NCBI GenBank assembly: GCA_030625995.1
Contig: DAOUPU010000012.1
Span: 1 to 25,883, forward strand
Length of the DNA: 25,883 nucleotides
Source of the DNA: Flavobacteriaceae bacterium
GTDB lineage: Bacteria; Bacteroidota; Bacteroidia; Flavobacteriales; Flavobacteriaceae
Reading direction: 5' to 3'
This document shows positions 10,001 through 17,187 of the stretch, in pieces; the stretch's first letter is position 1, and each line of letters opens with the position of its first letter. The translations under genes were made by a program, and so were the position numbers. The notes under the pieces are model-generated. The model was given only the letters and a program-made list of their open reading frames with translations. It was not told the origin of the DNA and made no database searches.

Positions 10001-10533
10001 ATAATCAGGATGAGTTTTTATCTCCTGACGGAGAATTCTTTGTAGTAGTTGGTGGTCCAACTGCGGAAGAAGGCGGTTTCCCGGTTGAAGATAGTGGAAT
10101 TACTTTAAATGATGGTGTATTTATGCCGGGTGTTTATGGTGAATATGATGATAATGGAAATTTTGTAGCGATCCAGGAAAATATTGGAGGCCCTGGTACA
10201 ACCTACCACCCTTACTATGATTTCTATGGATGGAGCTATACAAAAGTATCTACATTTGATGCAGATTTTATTAAATTAAGAGAAGTTTCAATTGGTTATA
10301 GTATTCCTCAAAAGGCTTTAGGTAAAACAGGTCTTAATAACGTAAATATTTCCTTGTTCAGTCGTAATATTATCTTATGGACTGCAGCGGGAATTGGAAT
10401 TGACCCTGAAAATGCCTTTCAGGCAGAAACCGGCGAACAAAGAAGTGGTATCCAATTTAAACAAGGTATTGAAAGATTTAATGTAAATCCATGGGCAGTA
10501 CCTATTGGTATTAAACTAAATTTATCTTTCTAG
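7090..10533 (+). CDS. SusC-like TonB-dependent outer-membrane receptor (second pair)
   Basis: An 1147-residue SusC-family importer. The signal peptide ends near residue 23 (G-N-V-M-A before Q-Q-E). A carboxypeptidase-regulatory-like domain occupies ~25-105 (L-P-G-A-T-V-M-V-K-G-T, D-F-D-G-N-Y). It is followed by D-E-V-V-V-T-A-L-G and the plug (S-V-S-M-V-I-R-G-A, N-Q-P-L-F-V-V-D-G), then the barrel, ending in S-F. Many segments match the receptor at 810-4208 almost residue for residue, for example N-D-W-S-S-T-L-P, R-G-G/A-G-W-A-Q-V-G-N-D-T and F-D-W-R-S-G-G-Q. The pairs are therefore tandem paralogues, though the extracellular loops differ. Its own promoter and a terminator after its SusD gene make it an independent operon. 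The substrate is not identifiable. Confidence 0.95.
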   Translation: MKKRNIQFLMIFLLSVITGNVMAQQEVTGVVSDNIGELLPGATVMVKGTDDGTVTDFDGNYIITVPDNTAVLVVSFIGMKTVEVAVGDQTTIDVVMTADSQVMDEVVVTALGISRETKALGYSVSQVDGDALVEVPVENVLNALSGKVSGVAINSIGGPGSSVSMVIRGATSLSSDNQPLFVVDGTPVHNTLNNVGGVGSDNRVDYGSAISDLNPDDIESMTVLKGASAAALYGSRAGNGVVLITTKSGKATKGLGVTINSSTVFDVPYNYLDVHSQYAVSTRPYTNDNFPSNEYNHLRINEGSSAWAGPALDQGITAIQWPYTAEEIASGIPVPRELTSAGKDNAANFFQTAITSTNNISIQDNSEKLDYRLSYSNMRNQGFIPNTDLDRNSISLNSTYKLVTDDPTRKWLNGLSVSSSLNYTKSASGNRPANNRGANPIQALYEIGPHIDIRDMEDYWLPGYEGLVQNSPYTFGGDPTDTEWNNPYYLANEVNNGFERNRFYGNARADWQITDEWSLFVRYMFDEVNEVRETTMSSGYTREPNGAYGITNIHRNESNADFLLTWKKDYEDWNFSVSGGGNLRKNTGATVVNQTKDRGQGLIIPNLFTLSNIAPENLIFRSSKSEKQVNSIYGMASIGYRDIAYIDITGRNDWSSTLPEGNNSYFYPSISGSVLFNNIFDLGDNVSLLKLRAGWAQVGNDTDPYNLDPVLGNAGAWDESVQLTLPGSLLNPDLLPELQTSWEIGTDVAFFHNRLRFDFTYYEAKNENQIFPIDLPTSTGFSSKWINAGQIDSYGIEGGLSGTIITNNDWNWDMGFVFTRNRTTLIELAEGIDYLRLWGDAKGGAYTWVGEEIGNMIDRALVRVDDPDSPYDGWPLLDDEGWDNSDRSLQDAEGNRVAPIIGNFNPDFIIGMTTSVSYKNWTLGMVFDWRSGGQFVSQTHRYGESDMHTQRWLDKMHNLSDVGDIPAYILDNQDEFLSPDGEFFVVVGGPTAEEGGFPVEDSGITLNDGVFMPGVYGEYDDNGNFVAIQENIGGPGTTYHPYYDFYGWSYTKVSTFDADFIKLREVSIGYSIPQKALGKTGLNNVNISLFSRNIILWTAAGIGIDPENAFQAETGEQRSGIQFKQGIERFNVNPWAVPIGIKLNLSF

Positions 10534-10565
10534 TAGATGCAGTTAATAAATAAAATAATTAAATT

Positions 10566-12266
10566 ATGAAATCAATGAAAAAAATATTTAATACGTGTTT
10601 GGTTTTGTCAATACTGCTAGTTTCTTCTTGCGATGACATTACAGACATAAACGAAAACCCTAATGGGGTTGATCCCAATACGGCCGATCCTAACTTTGTA
10701 TTGAGTACGGTGATGACTGAAACAGGTAAATCCGTAGCAAATAGATATACAGATTTTATGGGTGCTTGGGTACAACATACACAAAAAGATTCCTGGTCAG
10801 ATAATCTGTATACCGCTGAAGGAAGTGGGTGGACCACATATTATAGTTCTTTAAGAAATGCGCAACTATCGTATATCAGATCTGTAGAACTTGGTTGGGA
10901 ATGGCATCAAGGTGTCTCCATGGTTCTAAAAGCAATGCAATTTGGAAAACTTGCCGACTTTTATGGTGATGTTCCTTATACAGAAGCCTTAAAAGGTGCT
11001 CAGGGAGGTGAATATATATACCCAAAGTATGATACTCAGGAATCTGTTTATAAAAGTATTATAGACGAGTTAAAAACAGCATCTGTTTTATTGTCAAAAG
11101 ATCAATCAGCTTATGAAGGTGTTAATGCCACTCAAGATATATTTTATGGAGGTGATGCAGATAAATGGATGCGATTAGCCAATTCTTTGGCACTTCGTTA
11201 TTATATGAGATTATCTGATAAAGATCCTGCTTATGCGCAAGCAGGTGTAACAGAAATGCTTAGTAAACCTTTAATCAGCAATCTTGATGAAGAGTGTAAT
11301 ATGTCTTTTCCAGGTGTAAGTTCGGGCGATTCATGGCCATCAAATGGTATCAATACAACCCGTTCTGACTTTACAAGAATTAAGCCTTGTGCTACATTTT
11401 CTAATAAGCTTGGTGAATTGGATGATCCGAGAAGGCATATTTGGTTTGCGCCTATTGTGATGCCAATAAAGGTTGTACTTCCGGGGCAGATGCCTGGTGG
11501 AGCAGGAGAAGATGATGAAATTGTAGATGGTGTACGCTATATAAATGCTGCATCTATGGATGATTTAGGTTATAAGATCTATAATCCTGAGACCTGGTTT
11601 AATGACAGAAAGATTGATGGTCTTACTATGATCGATACCAATAGTGTTTATGTAGGCATCCCTGTATCTAATCAGGAAACAGATCCATATACCTACAACT
11701 TGAATCCGATTGCTGAAAGAGGCGGATTTAACCAACATGTATCTGAAATGAATGAGCAGTTTAATAATGTTAGTGGTGAATACCTTTTAGCAAGAATATT
11801 CTCATCTGCAGAAGTACACTTCTTAATGGCAGAAGCTGCTGTAAGAGGTTGGGGATCCAATGCTGAAGCACATTACCTTGCTGGTATTAAGGCCTCTTTT
11901 GATGCCTGGGGCATTGGCGATGAGGCTGCTGATTATATGGGTAATGATGGTGTAGCATTTGACGATACTTTAGAAAAAGTAATGGAACAAAAATGGATTG
12001 CCGGTTTTACATCTCCTGAGGAATCCTATATGGACTGGAGAAGAACTGGTGCACCCGATCTTATACCTGGTCCATTTTCAAAATCTGATGTTATTCCTGT
12101 AAGATTTATGTATGATGCTTCTGATTATGAAATTAATAATGAAAATTATAATGATGCATTAAATAGTCTTGAAGCTACAAGCCATACGGATGATATTCCC
12201 GGACGCGGAATAGATGCCACTTGGTCTAAAAACTGGTTACAACAAGGAGTTACAGAGCCTTGGTAA
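10566..12266 (+). CDS. SusD/RagB-like surface lipoprotein (second pair)
   Basis: A 566-residue lipoprotein with lipobox L-V-S-S-C (Cys22) and the D-I-N-E-N-P-N-G-V-D-P N-terminus shared with the first SusD. Other shared segments include V-Q-H-T-Q-K-D, Y-Y-M-R-L-S, A-E-V-H-F-L-M-A-E-A and D-W-R-R-T-G-A-P-D-L. It binds substrate on the cell surface together with the SusC protein encoded 32 nt upstream. It is a paralogue of the protein at 4229-5881, with an additional Gly/Met/Pro-rich insertion in the middle (around V-L-P-G-Q-M-P-G-G-A-G). A GC-rich terminator follows about 60 nt downstream. Ligand unknown. Confidence 0.93.
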   Translation: MKSMKKIFNTCLVLSILLVSSCDDITDINENPNGVDPNTADPNFVLSTVMTETGKSVANRYTDFMGAWVQHTQKDSWSDNLYTAEGSGWTTYYSSLRNAQLSYIRSVELGWEWHQGVSMVLKAMQFGKLADFYGDVPYTEALKGAQGGEYIYPKYDTQESVYKSIIDELKTASVLLSKDQSAYEGVNATQDIFYGGDADKWMRLANSLALRYYMRLSDKDPAYAQAGVTEMLSKPLISNLDEECNMSFPGVSSGDSWPSNGINTTRSDFTRIKPCATFSNKLGELDDPRRHIWFAPIVMPIKVVLPGQMPGGAGEDDEIVDGVRYINAASMDDLGYKIYNPETWFNDRKIDGLTMIDTNSVYVGIPVSNQETDPYTYNLNPIAERGGFNQHVSEMNEQFNNVSGEYLLARIFSSAEVHFLMAEAAVRGWGSNAEAHYLAGIKASFDAWGIGDEAADYMGNDGVAFDDTLEKVMEQKWIAGFTSPEESYMDWRRTGAPDLIPGPFSKSDVIPVRFMYDASDYEINNENYNDALNSLEATSHTDDIPGRGIDATWSKNWLQQGVTEPW

Positions 12267-12324
12267 ATACAAGACACAAAGTTTGTTTTTTGAGCTATTA
12301 GATTAGTTTTGAGTTAATTAAATT

Positions 12325-12354
12325 TACCCGGGGTTTTCCCCGGGTATTTTTTTT
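12325..12354 (+). terminator. Intrinsic terminator of the second SusCD operon
   Basis: ACCCGGGG-tttt-CCCCGGGT forms a perfect 8-bp GC-rich stem, followed by A and eight T residues. Confidence 0.93.
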
Positions 12355-12389
12355 ACTCAGGGCCTGACTTAAAGTCAGACCCTGAGTAA
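12355..12389. repeat. Dispersed palindromic repeat, copy 3 (ACTCAGGG family)
   Basis: ACTCAGGG-c-CTGACTT and AAGTCAG-a-CCCTGAGT form a long near-perfect palindrome. It has T residues on its left and A residues on its right, so it could also terminate - strand transcription. As at 5973, it directly follows the terminator T-run. Confidence 0.8.
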
Positions 12390-12502
12390 AAAAGGTATAT
12401 ATTTCATGTATATGAAATAAAATTTAACAGCCATTTTGTTCAGATATTGAGTTTCTTTGTATGCCTGAGTTTTTTTTAGTTTATAAAGCCTATCTAAAAT
12501 CG

Positions 12503-12510
12503 TAACTTTG
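12503..12510 (+). promoter_or_regulatory. Candidate -7 element of larE
   Basis: TAACTTTG matches the TAnnTTTG Bacteroidota -7 consensus, 26 nt before the larE start and after the terminator of the previous operon. No clear TTTG -33 element is visible, so only the -7 part is supported. Confidence 0.45.
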
Positions 12511-12536
12511 GGTTTTTATTAAGGAATTTACTAACC

Positions 12537-13385
12537 ATGTACAGAAATCAAGAATTACTTACTGATCTAAAAAAGTGGTTTGCTCAATTCCCTGGAACAA
12601 TTACTGCTTTTTCCGGGGGAATAGATTCTGCGCTCGTACTTTTTCTGTCGAGAAAATACCTGGGAAGAGATCGAACCATTGGTGTAATTTCAAAAAGCGA
12701 AAGTCTAAAAGATAAAGATTATCTGTTGGCTATAGATTTTGCAAAAAAAAATGATATCCAATTACAGACGGTTTATACCAAAGAGCTATTAGATCTGAAT
12801 TACAATAGCAACCCGTCAAATCGTTGTTATTTTTGCAAATCCCATTTGTATGAAACCTTGAGGAAAGTTCAAAATGAAGTTTCTGATTTCATTATTCTAA
12901 ACGGAACGAATAAAGATGATCTTACAGATTACAGACCAGGAACACAGGCGGCAAATGAAAACGAAATAAGATCACCATTGGCAGAGTTGGGTTTAGGGAA
13001 AGATGAGATCCGTGATCTCGCCAAATATTTTGGAATTCCATTTTGGAATAAGCCAGCAAGTCCTTGTCTTAGCTCCAGAATTCCTTATGGAAAAGAAGTA
13101 AATGCCGACAAATTACGGCAAATTGAAAAAGCCGAAAATATATTGAATGGTTTTGGATTTAATAATGTCAGGGTAAGGCATTTTGAAAGTACTTGTAAAA
13201 TTGAAGTTCCTTTGTCGCAGCTTGATTTATTAAAAGATTATTCAGAGACTATTTTTCAGAAATTAAAAAAATTAGGATTTAAGGAATGCATTATAGAAGA
13301 AGATGGATTGGTTTCAGGAAAATTAAATCACGTGTTAAATTTAAAGGTACAACCACGAACCTGCCGGCCGGTCAGGCGGGTTTAA
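12537..13385 (+). CDS. larE: LarE, sulfur transferase for nickel-pincer nucleotide synthesis
   Basis: LarE adenylates and sulfurates the two carboxylates of pyridinium-3,5-biscarboxylic acid mononucleotide, the second step of NPN cofactor synthesis, in the cytoplasm. The PP-loop S-G-G-I-D-S is at 26-31. The family cysteine segment S-P-C-L-S-S-R-I-P-Y-G places Cys177 at the sulfur-donor position. Cys97 and Cys100 (N-R-C-Y-F-C-K) add a pair. A three-cysteine set is known from LarE proteins that hold a [4Fe-4S] cluster and act catalytically instead of sacrificing their own cysteine sulfur, so that version is inferred here. The last codons (T-C-R-P-V-R-R-V) are encoded by a GC-rich palindromic repeat, so the natural C-terminus has been replaced or extended. 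larB lies 339 nt downstream. Confidence 0.9.
   Translation: MYRNQELLTDLKKWFAQFPGTITAFSGGIDSALVLFLSRKYLGRDRTIGVISKSESLKDKDYLLAIDFAKKNDIQLQTVYTKELLDLNYNSNPSNRCYFCKSHLYETLRKVQNEVSDFIILNGTNKDDLTDYRPGTQAANENEIRSPLAELGLGKDEIRDLAKYFGIPFWNKPASPCLSSRIPYGKEVNADKLRQIEKAENILNGFGFNNVRVRHFESTCKIEVPLSQLDLLKDYSETIFQKLKKLGFKECIIEEDGLVSGKLNHVLNLKVQPRTCRPVRRV
13360..13380. repeat. GC-rich palindromic repeat overlapping the larE 3' end
   Basis: CCTGCCGGCCGG-t-CAGGCGGG, preceded by ACCACGAA. The same unit (ACCATGAA plus CCTGCCGGCCGGCAGG) occurs intergenically at 23313-23335. Here it supplies the last codons and leads into the stop codon of larE. Confidence 0.8.
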
Positions 13386-13454
13386 TGGGAAACTAAATAA
13401 ATGTGGTCTTGATTGTCGAGAGGTGGCCTTCAAGAATTTGATGTTCTAAATAAA

Positions 13455-13544
13455 ATAAAAGCTTAGTAAAACCGAGAACCCGCCTGCCGGCGTGGCAGGG
13501 TTGAGAGCTTGCTCGAAAATCACTCGGCTGCACTTAGCTTTTAT
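13455..13544. repeat. 90-nt imperfect inverted-repeat element
   Basis: The left arm starts ATAAAAGCTTAGT and ends CCGAG (13455-13476). The right arm 13523-13544, reverse complemented, starts ATAAAAGCTAAGT and ends CCGAG. The interior contains its own hairpin (CCTGCC-ggcgt-GGCAGG). The transcript would fold into a branched structure. Confidence 0.65.
13479..13500. repeat. 22-bp GC-rich inverted repeat, left copy
   Basis: This is the exact reverse complement of 13573-13594 and contains the CGCCTGCCGGCG core. The two copies are 72 nt apart. Confidence 0.85.
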
Positions 13545-13572
13545 GAAATTTAGGTTATTAAATTATTGGAAG

Positions 13573-13624
13573 CCCTGCCACGCCGGCAGGCGGGCTTGAT
13601 TTTCCTGCCTCGCCGGCAGGCGGG
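13573..13624. repeat. GC-rich palindromic repeats, right copy plus a tandem relative
   Basis: 13573-13594 is the exact reverse complement of 13479-13500. 13604-13624 (CCTGCCTCGCCGGCAGGCGG) is a close direct repeat of it. The pair leads straight into copy 1 of the ~80-bp pre-start repeat, an arrangement mirrored at 23320. Confidence 0.8.
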
Positions 13625-13633
13625 TTTGTTTCA

Positions 13634-13713
13634 TTTTTTTATCAAGAAAAAAATGAAATGCCTGTCCGGCATAAGGACATAAAAAAAATATTTCATTAAA
13701 ATAACAGTAGAAC
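13634..13713 (+). repeat. ~80-bp pre-start repeat, copy 1 (upstream of larB)
   Basis: Conserved blocks are a T7 run, ATCAAG, an A7 run, then GAAATGCCTGTCCGGCATAAGG and, at the 3' end, TTAAAATAACAGTAGAA. Arms at 13629-13640 and 13647-13658 form a perfect 12-bp stem with an ATCAAG loop. Next, ATGCC/GGCAT and TGTCC/GGACA form two overlapping 5-bp pairings. The repeat ends 12 nt before the larB ATG. It is closely related to 14489-14570 and 23354-23434. Confidence 0.85.
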
Positions 13714-13724
13714 CAATTTAAATA

Positions 13725-14381
13725 ATGACGAATCATAATATTGATCATGATAGAGAAAAACGGATCGGGTTCCCGGAAGTAATTTATGGAGCAAGGAAAT
13801 CTGTTGAGGATATATTAAAAATATTAGAGAGCTTCATTGCCAGAGGAAAAAATGCCCTAGTAACTAAACTCCAGCAGGATAAAGCATTGGTTTTGATAGA
13901 GAAATATCCGGAAGCATTTTATGATAAGCCCTCAGGTGTTTTTATTCTTCATCCACTCAAAGAAATCAAAGGCCAAAGTGAAGTGGCTATCTTATCGGCT
14001 GGAACCTCTGATATTCATGTGGTTAACGAGGTTTTCTATACGCTAAGCTTTATGGGAATTAAGGCGGGCAGAGTTACAGATGTTGGAGTGGCCGGAGTGC
14101 ACAGGTTACTAAATAAAGTGGAGGAGTTAAGATCTTATAAAGTTTTGATCGTTATCGCTGGTTTCGAAGGAGCATTGCCAACGGTGGTTGGTGGACTTTT
14201 ACAACAACCGATCATTGCGGTTCCTGCGGATGTTGGTTATGGTGTTGCTTCAGGTGGACAGGTTGCCTTGAATTCTATGCTGTCAAGCTGTGCCAACGGA
14301 ATTACAGTGGTCAATATCAATAATGGATATGGCGCGGCTATGTCGGCCTTGAGAATATTGAATTTAATCAAGAAAAAGTAG
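13725..14381 (+). CDS. larB: LarB, pyridinium-3,5-biscarboxylate mononucleotide synthase
   Basis: LarB carries out the first step of NPN synthesis: it carboxylates the pyridinium ring of nicotinic acid adenine dinucleotide and releases AMP. The family entry motif G-F-P-E-V-I-Y-G-A-R-K-S is at about residues 15-26. The second half is the PurE-like (AIR carboxylase-related) domain, with A-I-L-S-A-G-T-S-D, V-A-G-V-H-R-L and A-G-F-E-G-A-L-P-T-V-V-G-G. It has 218 residues and is slightly short at the N-terminus relative to characterised LarB proteins of about 245. The ATG lies 12 nt after copy 1 of the ~80-bp repeat, so translation or transcription is probably affected by that element. It runs in the same direction as larE and larC. 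Confidence 0.9.
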   Translation: MTNHNIDHDREKRIGFPEVIYGARKSVEDILKILESFIARGKNALVTKLQQDKALVLIEKYPEAFYDKPSGVFILHPLKEIKGQSEVAILSAGTSDIHVVNEVFYTLSFMGIKAGRVTDVGVAGVHRLLNKVEELRSYKVLIVIAGFEGALPTVVGGLLQQPIIAVPADVGYGVASGGQVALNSMLSSCANGITVVNINNGYGAAMSALRILNLIKKK

Positions 14382-14488
14382 AAATATATATAAGGCTTGT
14401 TTCGAATAGTAATGAAAGTTATATAATTAAAATAGAATTTCGATTTTCGCCTTTTGAAAGGGGTGTAGAGGTATGTCAAATTAGTAAG

Positions 14489-14570
14489 TTTTTTTTATCA
14501 AGAAAAAAAAGAAATGCCTGTCCGGCATAAGGACATAAAAAGATATATTCCGTTAAAATAACAGTAGAAT
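14489..14570 (+). repeat. ~80-bp pre-start repeat, copy 2 (upstream of alkaline phosphatase)
   Basis: It has the same blocks as copy 1. The A/T stem here is 8 bp (T8/A8 around ATCAAG). The ATGCC-TGTCC-GGCAT-AA-GGACA core is identical to copy 1. TTAAAATAACAGTAGAA ends 19 nt before the ATG. Confidence 0.85.
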
Positions 14571-14588
14571 CTCTCATTTTAAAATATC

Positions 14589-16010
14589 ATGAAAAAAATA
14601 AATACCATAATTATAACTGTTTTTTTGTTCGCAATTAGCATTAGCTATGCACAAAATACAGCTAAATACGTCTTTCTTTTTATTGGGGACGGTATGGGAG
14701 ACAACATAATCTATGCAACCGAATTGTATAATGCCTCTTTGAACGATCAAATGGTTTATGAGCCTTTATCATTCAGCCAATTTCCCGTCCAGTCTTTTAT
14801 GACAACAACATCAGCAAATAGTTTAATAACTGATTCTTCAGCAGGGGCTACCGCAATGGCAACAGGTTATAAAACCAATAATCATGTGGTAAGCATGGAT
14901 ACTACCTTAACTATAAATTATATAACATTGGCTGAAAAGGCTAAAAAAGAAGGATTTAAAATTGGAATTTTATCGAGTGTAACTATTGACCATGCAACTC
15001 CGGCAAGTTTCTATGCCCATCAGAAAAGCCGAAATGAATATGATGAAATAGCTTTGCAAATACCCTTAAGTAATTTTGACTTCTTTGGCGGTGGCGGAGT
15101 ACACAATATAGGATCGAAAAATGAGGTAAATAGTATTGCGCATACATTGGATAAATTCGGTTATAAATACCTAACTACAGAAAAAGACATCAAAAAATTA
15201 AAAAAAGGAGACACTAAAATTGTTGCTGTAAGTCCTGGAACTTATTCAGGAAAAGAATTTTATTGGGAAATTGATAAGCATCCGGAAGGTATGTCTCTTG
15301 CCTATTTTACCAAAAAAGGTATTGAGATCTTAGATAATGACAAGGGATTTTTTATGATGGTTGAAGGTGGTAAAATAGATTGGGCCTTGCATTCAAACGA
15401 TCTCGCCACTGCAATTTATGAAACAATGGCATTTGATGATGCTATTAAAGAAGCCATTAAATTCTATATTGACCACAAAGAAGAAACATTGATCATTGTA
15501 ACAGCAGATCATGAAACAGGAGGCCTTGCATTGGGAAACAACAGCAACGGACTAAATTTAAATATACTTCAATATCAAAAAAAATCTGCTCAGGAGTTTG
15601 AACGAAGTTTAACTGAATTGAAAGATCTTGATAGAAAAATACCCTTTGAAGAGGTTCTGGATTCTGTAAAAATAAATTTTGGTCTGGGAGATAAAGAAAA
15701 AGGCATGGAACTGAATGAAGCCGAAACAAAATGGTTATTTGACGCCTATGAGAACGAGTTTGTTGCCTTAAGAGAAATAAACCCTGATCGGGACTATTTA
15801 GATCAATATTCTGATAAACCATTTACACTGAGAGTTATTACAATTCTAAATACAAAAGCAGGCGTTGCATGGTCAACGGAAGGTCACACCGCAAGCAAAG
15901 TCCCTGTAAAAGTACTGGGAGTAGGGCAGGAATATTTTCAATCTACCATTGATAATACAGACATCAATGATATCATAATTAATATGATGCAAATACCAGA
16001 TCAACAATAA
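14589..16010 (+). CDS. Secreted alkaline phosphatase (PhoA superfamily)
   Basis: A 473-residue metal-dependent phosphomonoesterase. A Sec signal peptide ends near residue 20-21 (S-I-S-Y-A before Q-N-T), so it acts in the periplasm or outside the cell. The first metal motif is F-I-G-D-G-M-G with Asp34. The nucleophile motif T-D-S-S-A-G-A-T-A-M-A-T-G puts Ser83 at the phosphoserine position. Further metal ligands are in E-G-G-K-I-D-W-A-L-H, T-A-D-H-E-T-G-G and the C-terminal T-E-G-H-T-A. The gene sits between larB and larC with a 1-nt gap to larC, so it is in the operon. That suggests the pathway substrate arrives phosphorylated, or that phosphate scavenging was recruited. It follows copy 2 of the ~80-bp repeat. 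Exact substrate unknown. Confidence 0.92.
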   Translation: MKKINTIIITVFLFAISISYAQNTAKYVFLFIGDGMGDNIIYATELYNASLNDQMVYEPLSFSQFPVQSFMTTTSANSLITDSSAGATAMATGYKTNNHVVSMDTTLTINYITLAEKAKKEGFKIGILSSVTIDHATPASFYAHQKSRNEYDEIALQIPLSNFDFFGGGGVHNIGSKNEVNSIAHTLDKFGYKYLTTEKDIKKLKKGDTKIVAVSPGTYSGKEFYWEIDKHPEGMSLAYFTKKGIEILDNDKGFFMMVEGGKIDWALHSNDLATAIYETMAFDDAIKEAIKFYIDHKEETLIIVTADHETGGLALGNNSNGLNLNILQYQKKSAQEFERSLTELKDLDRKIPFEEVLDSVKINFGLGDKEKGMELNEAETKWLFDAYENEFVALREINPDRDYLDQYSDKPFTLRVITILNTKAGVAWSTEGHTASKVPVKVLGVGQEYFQSTIDNTDINDIIINMMQIPDQQ

Positions 16011-16011
16011 T

Positions 16012-17187
16012 ATGTGTGTAATTTATATAGAGGCTTTTTCGGGCCTATCAGGTGACATGTTCTTGGGAGCATTGTCGGGATTGACAGATGCATATGATGA
16101 CTTAGAAGACCTTCCGCAAAACCTCGGACTAAATGATGCCAAAATAAAGATCAAAGATGTAAACAAAAATGGTATTGTTTGTAAACATGTGAGTGTTATC
16201 GATTTAAATGAACAAATAGAAAACCATCATAATCATCGCCATTTGAGCGAGGTCAATAAAATTATTGAGGATGCTTCTATTCCTGACAATGCAAAGAAGA
16301 TAGCAAAAGATATTTTTCAAATTATCGGAAAGTCGGAAAGTAAAATACATAATATTCCACTGGGAAAAATTCATTTTCATGAAGTTAGTGCAGTTGACTC
16401 TATTGTTGATATCGTTGGTTGCGCCGTATTGATTGATAGACTTAATATAAAGAAAACTTATGCAACTTCCATATGTACAGGATTTGGTTTTGTTAATACA
16501 CAACACGGAAAATTACCGGTTCCTGCACCAGCTACGGCAGATATTCTTACAGGAATACCAACTTATCCGGGTCTTGAACAAGGCGAAAAGGTTACACCAA
16601 CAGGTGCTGCAATTTTAAAGTACTTAAATCCTGATTTTAATGTGCCTGTTTTGACAAGAACAAGGATAGTTTACGGGCCAGGAGCAAAAGATTTTGAGGC
16701 TCCAAATGTGTTGCGTTTATCTATTTGTAAGGAGTCTGAACAATTAACAGGGACCTATGTTTTAGAAACAAATATTGATGACATGTCCAATGAATATTTG
16801 GGAAATGACTTTCAGGATGGATTATTTGAACATGGTGCCAGCGATTTTTTTATAAGTCCAATACAAATGAAAAAAGGAAGACAGGGAATATTATTATCCT
16901 GTTCTGTACCTGGAAAGAAAATAGAACAATTATCAAATTACATCTTTGAACATACTTCAACTATCGGACTTCGTTATTATCCCGTTACCGGAAATAAGCT
17001 AGATCGCGAGATTAAAGAGTTTGATACCCCATATGGAAAGGTTAGTGTCAAAATAGTTATGACACCCCTGGGAAGGAAAAAAGCAAAAATAGAATATGAA
17101 GATCTGAAGAATATCCATAAAGAAACAAAGATCCCATTCTTGACCTTGCAACAGGAAATATTAAAACTAATAGATTTAGACGAATGA
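16012..17187 (+). CDS. larC: LarC, nickel insertion (cyclometallase) for NPN cofactor
   Basis: LarC inserts nickel into the bis-thiocarboxylated nucleotide in a CTP-dependent reaction, completing the NPN cofactor. The N-terminus I-E-A-F-S-G-L-S-G-D-M-F-L-G-A is the family signature. A His-rich stretch (H-H-N-H-R-H, 72-77) is a likely nickel-binding loop. H-F-H-E-V-S-A-V-D-S-I-V-D (121-133), P-V-P-A-P-A-T and T-P-T-G-A-A-I-L follow. It is one uninterrupted 391-residue frame. In the well-studied Lactiplantibacillus plantarum case, full-length LarC needs a ribosomal frameshift, which is not needed here. It starts 1 nt after the alkaline phosphatase stop and overlaps the next gene through ATGA. 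Confidence 0.93.
   Translation: MCVIYIEAFSGLSGDMFLGALSGLTDAYDDLEDLPQNLGLNDAKIKIKDVNKNGIVCKHVSVIDLNEQIENHHNHRHLSEVNKIIEDASIPDNAKKIAKDIFQIIGKSESKIHNIPLGKIHFHEVSAVDSIVDIVGCAVLIDRLNIKKTYATSICTGFGFVNTQHGKLPVPAPATADILTGIPTYPGLEQGEKVTPTGAAILKYLNPDFNVPVLTRTRIVYGPGAKDFEAPNVLRLSICKESEQLTGTYVLETNIDDMSNEYLGNDFQDGLFEHGASDFFISPIQMKKGRQGILLSCSVPGKKIEQLSNYIFEHTSTIGLRYYPVTGNKLDREIKEFDTPYGKVSVKIVMTPLGRKKAKIEYEDLKNIHKETKIPFLTLQQEILKLIDLDE

Larger units (their letters stand above)
13386..13724. other. larE-larB intergenic region packed with inverted repeats
   Basis: 339 nt without a gene. It holds a 90-nt imperfect inverted-repeat element, two facing copies of a 22-bp GC-rich sequence, a third GC-rich palindrome, and copy 1 of the ~80-bp repeat that ends 12 nt before larB. 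I see no TAnnTTTG promoter. Confidence 0.7.
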
